Positions 9,301 to 13,016 of a stretch of DNA of 13,016 nt are shown piece by piece. How positions within the stretch are numbered: the first letter of the stretch is position 1; every line of letters begins with the position of its first letter. Under the pieces are notes generated by a model. That model did not search any database. It had not been told where the DNA came from and worked only from the letters and a program-made list of their open reading frames with translations. Origin of the DNA: Flavobacteriales bacterium (lineage in GTDB: Bacteria; Bacteroidota; Bacteroidia; NS11-12g; UBA9320); assembly GCA_020635455.1 (NCBI GenBank), contig JACJZT010000027.1, forward strand, positions 1 through 13,016. Direction: 5' to 3'. The position numbers and the translations under genes were made by a program.

Positions 9301-10150
9301 AGAGAACTGGTTCTTCAACTGGAGTATAGACTTCAGTTTTAGGTTTTTCAGGTGCAGGCTTCGGAACATAGGGATCTGTAGGATGACTGGGCTCAGTTGG
9401 TACATAGGGATCAACTGGGTGAGTTGGTTCTGTTGGAACATAGGGATCAGTAGGATGACTAGGTTCTGTAGGAACATAGGGATCAGTTGGGTGACTAGGT
9501 TCAGTTGGTGCATAAGGATCAGTTGGATGAGTTGGTTCTGTGGGTTTATAGGGATCTACTGGGTCAGTTGGTGTATAAGTATTTCCACCATTATTTTATC
9601 CATTATAACCCCCAACATTGCCAGTTCCGTTAGTTGAATCATAACCAGAAGTACTTCCATTATGTTCATCGACAATTTGATTTAGTTTATCTTTAATGGC
9701 TGTAATATCTTCATTTGGTGTATAATTTCCAGTGGGTTCAGCTTCATATTTAGGTGAAGCTTCATAGGTTACAGGCTTTTCATAGACAACAGGCTCCTTG
9801 TAGATCACTGGGTGATCAAAAATAATAGGAGCATAGGGGTCGTTGTGATCATATGGTTCAGGTTCAGGAACTGGTTCATATGAATGTTCAACTGGAGTAG
9901 GTTTGGGGACATAGGGGTCAACATGTGGCTCCTGAGATGGATAACCTGTAAAAGGATCTTCTGGCTTATCTTCAACGACATCATCATCATAATTAATTTC
10001 ACAATAATCGGGGTCAGACTTCGGGTCAAATCCTTCAGTGTAAATTGGGCTACTTGATGTTGTAGCTGCTTCAGCACTGGTCATAAGTCCGACCATTCCC
10101 AAAAGGAAAAGAGTTTTAACTTTCTTGTTTTCAGATTTGTTCATATTCAT
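2786..10150 (-). CDS. Giant secreted Asn-Gly repeat protein (about 2454 residues)
   Basis: One frame runs without TGA from ATG 10150 to TGA 2786-2788 (7365 nt, 2455 codons, no introns). It contains roughly two dozen in-frame TAA codons and a TAG at 3893-3895, read as sense. Order: signal peptide (1-28); acidic, Tyr/Pro-rich N-terminus with one short helix (to about 185); Pro-rich 12-residue repeats (about 190-265); Asn-Gly block I (about 287-1217); helical and Pro-rich linker (about 1218-1446); Asn-Gly block II (about 1447-2265); C-terminal part with four beta-like segments spaced by Asn-Gly. No family is recognised. Low complexity, a signal peptide, no membrane span after it and Tyr-Pro-rich linkers suggest an extracellular structural or adhesive protein. 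In a peritrich that could be stalk, lorica or surface coat, but this is inference. ATG 10150 is chosen because the signal peptide follows directly; ATG 10144 (Met3) is a near-equivalent start. Confidence 0.9.
3356..5814 (-). repeat. Asn-Gly repeat block II, 13-residue unit
   Basis: Same 13-residue period as block I, about 63 units by length, but with a shifted hydrophobic pattern. One unit often has V/I at position 12 (NGNSNGVS, NGNANGVD) and the next has V/S at position 8 (NVNGVANGNN), again giving a 26-residue rhythm. One unit near 4835 (NHYSNDNGNDNGVQ) has 14 residues, a rare break. In-frame TAA codons occur at about 3395, 3580, 3737, 3830, 4036, 4532, 5504, 5627, 5677 and 5782, with the single TAG at 3893. 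Confidence 0.88.
5815..6499 (-). other. Linker domain between the Asn-Gly blocks (Pro-rich with helices)
   Basis: In order: a helix-prone stretch with FNGLNEAAEALGVQLLNDH and NLKSAVAESNAKKAEE; Pro-rich runs with YKP, PTEPTEPTYPTEPTPEPYP; a second amphipathic stretch, AYNTIVSIDDLEKAVEEQKK; a Thr/Gln-rich part; then PEPEPYVPEP-type repeats ending HYKPAPVVATGNGVENGN. It echoes the N-terminal region, which also pairs a short helix (EDITAIKDKLNQIVDEH) with Tyr-Pro-rich sequence. The protein therefore looks built from two similar Pro-rich/helix modules, each followed by an Asn-Gly block. No known domain is recognised. Confidence 0.8.
6500..9290 (-). repeat. Asn-Gly repeat block I, 13-residue unit
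   Basis: The protein repeats N-x-G-x-x-N-G-x-x-N-G-N-x with a period of 13 residues (39 bp); from the length, about 70 units. Units alternate between two kinds: one with a hydrophobic residue at position 8 (NGI, NGL, NGV) and one with Asn there (NGN). This gives a 26-residue, 78-bp super-period. Examples are NPGNANGISNGNF followed by NEGSSNGNANGNK. Positions 2, 5 and 13 vary freely. At DNA level Gly is mainly GGA/GGT and Asn AAT/AAC in mixed order, so copies are not recent identical duplications. About 15 in-frame TAA codons fall in this block, mostly at position 13. Confidence 0.9.
9361..9565 (-). repeat. Pro/Tyr-rich 12-residue tandem repeat
   Basis: Five consecutive copies of P-T-E-P-[ST]-H-P-[TV]-D-P-Y-[AV] (36 bp each) follow a shorter P-T-D-P-V-D-P-Y-K unit and run into PKPAPEKPK. 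Copies differ by a few synonymous and conservative changes. Each carries one Tyr after Pro, plus acidic residues and a His. It resembles extended linkers of extracellular matrix or adhesive proteins in composition only. It separates the N-terminal region from Asn-Gly block I. Confidence 0.85.
10067..10150 (-). other. Signal peptide of the giant repeat protein
   Basis: The first 28 residues have a basic n-region (K5, K9, K10, K12), a hydrophobic core TLFLLGMVGLM (13-23) and a small-residue end with an A-x-A site (A26-E27-A28) before A29. This is a classical eukaryotic secretory signal, predicting entry to the ER and secretion or delivery to a secretory granule. Confidence 0.85.
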
Positions 10151-11281
10151 AGATAAGGTTTGGCTTTTTTTTCGTTTTTAATTATATCCCTAACATTTGA
10201 TCTTAAATTTATAGTATTAAAAATACTGAACATAGCCAAAATTGACACTTTTAACTTTTCAAGGAATGTGAAACCATCGCAGATCGCCAAGAAAACCTCA
10301 GATCTATCTCTAGACCGCGAAATAGAACCTTTAAAATTTTAATAGTAAGTTCAGTAATAGTACTATTCTCAGAAATGAGCTATCACGCCTGACTTCCAAA
10401 ATGATCAAAAAATATTTCTATATTCATAAAACCCTTAAGAATCATTCAGCTGTCAATGCCTACGCATTAAAAAAATGCAGATTTTTATTTAAGACTAACC
10501 CTTAGTTTTCCTTCATCAGGATCTAAAAAGTACTCATAAGGAAACCTGATGAGTTAGATAGCAACTGCATAAGAACTATCTGAATACGATACAACCTAAT
10601 CGCTTGGTTTTTTTTGCTTTAAGACTCCTATAAGAGAACTGAAAAATTATCCTCCAACATAATGAATGATCAATGGCAAAAATTCGAAGTTCAGTGATAA
10701 AAATAAACCAAATACTATCGCGACTGATCAATTAATATCCTTAAGTCTGATAAATCTCGAAGTATTTGCTTCTTTTTTTCTTTTGGGAAGCATCAAAAAT
10801 ATTACTAACTAAAGAATAAAAGGAATCAGTCAAGAGAATCTATAAATCATACTTAAGTCGTCACTAACATTATCAACTCTTATTAGACCTCACCTAAAAT
10901 TAACCTGTCTGGTTGTGCTAAAATTCTGTTTCGAAAGGTAAAGTCTTTGATTATTTGAGATTATTTTTTATTCTCGCGCTTAATTTTGAACAAATATTAT
11001 ATTAAATATAACTGTAGTCAGTATTTTTATAGAGACTAGTGTTTTTAGGCATTCAACAAGAGAAGTTCTTCCTGACTTAGCTTAAATTAATATTACTTGA
11101 TATTTTTCCCTGTTATATTTAATAACTGAATAATTTCAGGAATCTAGCAAGCTTCTCGAGTCCATCAAACTGATTTCGACATGAATGAGGTTCAATCTTG
11201 AAACTTTGGAGGTATATTTTGAGATGATGATGATGAAAGTATTGAGTAGGTAGATAATGGGTTTAAATAGGATCATAACAA
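10151..11281. other. Intergenic region upstream of the giant gene
   Basis: This 1.1-kb AT-rich stretch lies between the start of the repeat gene and the stop of eL34. It should contain the promoter of the former and the 3' flank of the latter, both read leftward. I see T-runs near 10606-10613 and 10772-10780, a hairpin at 10513-10552 and a GATGATGATGATGA simple repeat near 11222-11235. No tRNA, snRNA or convincing coding frame was found. The open plus-strand stretch 10160-10342 has biased composition and no start context, so it is not called. Confidence 0.6.
10513..10552. other. Inverted repeat with alternative pairing
   Basis: TCATCAGG (10513-10520) pairs with CCTGATGA (10545-10552) as an 8-bp stem around a 24-nt loop. 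An overlapping pair, ACTCAT (10532-10537) with ATGAGT (10549-10554), could form instead, so the two stems exclude each other. It lies about 360 bp upstream of the repeat gene start. No function is assigned. Confidence 0.4.
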
Positions 11282-11652
11282 TCAGGCTTTCTTCATAGCT
11301 CTTTTAACTTTTTTGATGGTTTTAATTTCTTCAAGGAGGAATGCTCTAATGATTCTTGATTTAACACATCCAGCACATAAGACACCACCGTAGGGTCTTG
11401 ATACAGTCTTTTGTCTTTTTGAGAGTTTCTTATAATGATAAGGTCTTAGTTGAGCAATACCATTGATTCTCTTACCACAATCACAACCATCATGAGGTGC
11501 ATGTGGTCCATTACCTCTTTTGCCTACATATTGAGCAACAACCCGTGATCCTTATATTAAGAAAGTAGAATACCTGGTGTTTTCATTTTACGGATTTTGT
11601 TTGATTTTGTGTTATAGCTGAGTCTACGTCTATAGGTGATTCTTTGAGCCAT
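11282..11652 (-). CDS. RPL34: 60S ribosomal protein eL34
   Basis: The product is a core protein of the large cytosolic ribosomal subunit. The minus strand reads MAQRITYRRRLSYNTKSNKI from ATG 11652. After removal of a 23-nt intron it continues VVAQYVGKRGNGPHAPHDG, CDCGKRINGIAQLRP, SRPYGGVLCAGCVKSRIIRA and FLLEEIKTIKKVKRAMKKA to TGA 11282. The 115 residues match the usual eL34 length. The two Cys pairs (C49-x-C51 and C85-x-x-C88) fit the zinc site of the family, and the protein is strongly basic. The start is supported by the conserved N-terminus and an A-rich context (AAAACAATGG). There are no in-frame TAA/TAG codons, so this gene does not inform the code. It lies 136 bp downstream of the aminotransferase stop, on the same strand, with its own AT-rich leader. 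Confidence 0.97.
11551..11573 (-). other. 23-nt intron of the eL34 gene
   Basis: It starts GTATTCT and ends AATATAAG on the minus strand, splitting the Gly codon of KTPG (AAAACACCAG | GA). Its removal joins KTPG to SRVVAQYVGKRG in the conserved order. Retention shifts the frame. A TTAAT lies 10 nt before the 3' end, a possible branch site. Confidence 0.93.
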
Positions 11653-11788
11653 TGTTTTTGTGGTTATTATATATAAATTAATAATCAAATCAATATTTTA
11701 ATATTATCATTCAAAAAAGGCTAAAGAACAAAGTAACATCGATTCTTAAATTTATGAACGAAATTAAATGATTATTGGCGTATTTTTT
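11653..11788 (-). promoter_or_regulatory. Short spacer with likely eL34 promoter/leader
   Basis: These 136 bp separate the aminotransferase stop from the eL34 start. Near 11663-11680 the minus strand reads TATATATAATAACC, about 15-30 nt before the ATG, in very AT-rich DNA. It must hold the 3' end of one transcript and the start of the next, typical of compact ciliate macronuclear genomes. The element itself is not proven. Confidence 0.4.
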
Positions 11789-13016
11789 TCAAGGCTTAAC
11801 GATTCGGCTCCAACCAAATTTATCTTAGACTCTACCTTCCTGTATTCCGAGAATGTTTTCAAAGATTTCAAAGGTTAAAGGACCTGCTTTACGAATAGGA
11901 TCGACATGAACTGGGAAATTTTCACCTTTATACTCCAGATTTTTTATTGGACTAACAATAACAGCAGTTCCTGATGCAAACATTTCTACGAGTTATCCTT
12001 TTTTAGCTCTCTCAACAATTTCATCGATCATAATGACTCTTTCAGTGACTTTAATTCTTTTTGATTTAATATATCGCTGTATTAAAATAGATATATACGA
12101 TAATAGTGTCTCTTGTAACTCCAGGAAGCACAAGATCTTCCAGAAGCGGAGTAATGACTTATTTTTATCCGTTTGAATTTTGAAGAACGAAAAAGATATT
12201 CGATGTTCCAACTTAACCAATTTTTCCATTATACATCCATAGTATTTGTTGATGTCCTTTTTTTACAGCTGATTCAGATGCTTGGATTGTTGGTCCATAA
12301 TTTCTATTGATTAATTTTAAACATACCCTCCAACTTTATATCCACCTGTACCACCAGGAGCGGATCTAATATGATCTGGATCACATGAAACTGAAATTGG
12401 ATTAAATCCTGTCTTATAGTAAGCACCAACAGGTGATAAAACAACTAAAAGATTAGTTTTTGCAGGACTTCTGACTCCTAAAGTATTTTCCATTGAAAAA
12501 TGGAATGGTCTAATATATAAACTATATCCTTTAATTGGTGGTACCCATCTTTCCTCAATCCTTACTAATTATTCAACACATTTTAGAAGCTACCAACCAT
12601 CAAAATCTGGTAATGATATTCTTTTTGAAGAATGCTTAAAACGTAACATATTGCATTAAGGTCGAAATAATCTGACTGTTCCTTTCTCATTCTTATATGC
12701 TTTAAGTCCTTCATAGCATTAGATAGCATAATGAAGTGTGGAATTGAAGGGATGAATTCTTAAATAGTCAAAAGGTTTAATTTCAGGTTTTTTCCAATTA
12801 CCTTACCATTATATTGAGAGCATATGTTCAGTTGTATCAGCTCCGAAACTCATGGTCTCAGGATCGAAGTTAGGGGTTTTTCTTTGAGAGTCTGGAATGA
12901 TATTTTTAATCAGATCTTTAAACTGCTGTTAAAAATGTCAAATACGTAAAAAGTGTTAGGAGCAGACATATTTGGCTTGTCTGGGTAAAAACTACAAAAG
13001 GATCTAAGGATTCTTC
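11789..13016 (-). CDS. Branched-chain amino-acid aminotransferase (PLP fold type IV), 5' end possibly beyond window
   Basis: It transfers the amino group between Leu/Ile/Val and 2-oxoglutarate using PLP. After splicing three introns, the minus strand from ATG 12969 to TGA 11789 gives about 371 residues. Motifs: PDFDG (114-118), RWVPP, GYSLYIRPF (141-149), SPVGAYYKTGF (172-182), GGTGGYKVGGNYGP with the PLP Schiff-base lysine near K205, EVGTSNIFF with the cofactor-binding Glu near 238 (codon TAA at 12213-12215), LPGVTRD, and MFASGTA. The CXXC redox motif of mammalian enzymes is absent (VIVSP instead). Eleven in-frame TAA/TAG codons are read as Glu. The frame stays open from 12969 to the window edge and reads RILRSFCSFYPDKPN before that Met, a basic stretch like the end of a mitochondrial presequence. 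The true start may therefore lie outside the window. Confidence 0.95.
12077..12098 (-). other. Aminotransferase intron 3 (22 nt)
   Basis: It begins GTATATATC and ends TTTAATACAG on the minus strand. Its removal joins LPGVTRDTII to RYIKSKRIKVTERVIMIDE, matching the family order of LPGVTRD followed by the V-x-E-R-x-I strand. Unspliced, the frame is lost. Confidence 0.88.
12303..12325 (-). other. Aminotransferase intron 2 (23 nt)
   Basis: It begins GTATGTTT and ends AATCAATAG on the minus strand, interrupting the second Gly codon of YKVGG just after the catalytic lysine. Removal restores KVGGNYGPTIQASE, the conserved active-site segment. Confidence 0.93.
12926..12945 (-). other. Aminotransferase intron 1 (20 nt, or 23 nt using 12923)
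   Basis: It begins GTATTTGACA on the minus strand. The 3' end reads AACAGCAG, so splicing at the first AG removes 20 nt (NTFYQFKDL) and at the second AG 23 nt (NTFYFKDL). Both keep the frame into IKNIIPDSQRKTPNFDPE. Unspliced, TGA follows within a few codons. Confidence 0.85.

Noticed and set aside
2786..10150. Asn-Gly array as CRISPR or satellite DNA
   Set aside because: The periodicity is at amino-acid level in one open frame with synonymous scrambling; there are no identical repeats with unique spacers.
10160..10342. Plus-strand ORF of about 60 codons upstream of the giant gene
   Set aside because: It is AT-driven, hydrophobic composition and continues into a run of TAA/TAG; no homology or start context was seen.
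11220..11290. C/D box snoRNA at the GATGATGATGA tract
   Set aside because: A C-box-like TGATGA is present only as part of a simple GAT repeat, with no D box or terminal stem at suitable spacing.
11993..12229. A separate 78-residue minus-strand ORF
   Set aside because: It is part of the aminotransferase gene read in a mixed frame across intron 3; its end part IVERAKKG belongs to the enzyme.
1..13016. Telomeres or a nanochromosome end
   Set aside because: No C4A2, C3A3 or C4A4 telomeric repeats occur at either edge; the aminotransferase frame runs through the right edge.

Overview
The window is most likely macronuclear DNA of a ciliate, and the reading of its stop codons points to the peritrich line (relatives of Vorticella). 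Three protein genes and one decayed gene can be read, all on the minus strand. In the large repeat gene, in the branched-chain aminotransferase and in the kinesin remnant, TAA and TAG lie inside conserved reading frames, and every gene ends at TGA. At family-conserved positions TAA/TAG stands where glutamate is expected, while conserved glutamines are written CAA/CAG. This fits the peritrich nuclear code (NCBI table 29) better than the usual ciliate code (table 6, Gln). Introns are tiny (20-23 nt, GTA...AG), as in Paramecium.

Layout: 1-1320 has no recognised gene, only broken protein-like stretches on the plus strand. 1340-2517 (minus) is a decayed kinesin-2 motor domain. 2518-2785 is AT-rich and holds a direct repeat and a hairpin. 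2786-10150 (minus) is one uninterrupted reading frame of 2455 codons. It encodes a secreted protein with a signal peptide, a Tyr/Pro-rich segment, two huge Asn-Gly blocks made of a 13-residue unit in a 26-residue two-unit rhythm, a Pro-rich and helical linker between the blocks, and a beta-rich C-terminus. 10151-11281 is intergenic. 11282-11652 (minus) is ribosomal protein eL34 with one 23-nt intron. 11789-13016 (minus) is a branched-chain amino-acid aminotransferase with three introns; its 5' end may run past the window edge.

The genes are not an obvious pathway. eL34 and the aminotransferase are housekeeping genes and act as anchors for the genetic code, intron style and stop usage. The standout is the giant Asn-Gly repeat protein. 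It is read as several short fragments under the standard code but is intact when TAA/TAG is read as sense. I recognise no family for it. A structural extracellular role (stalk, adhesive, lorica or surface coat) is inferred from the signal peptide, repeats and composition only.
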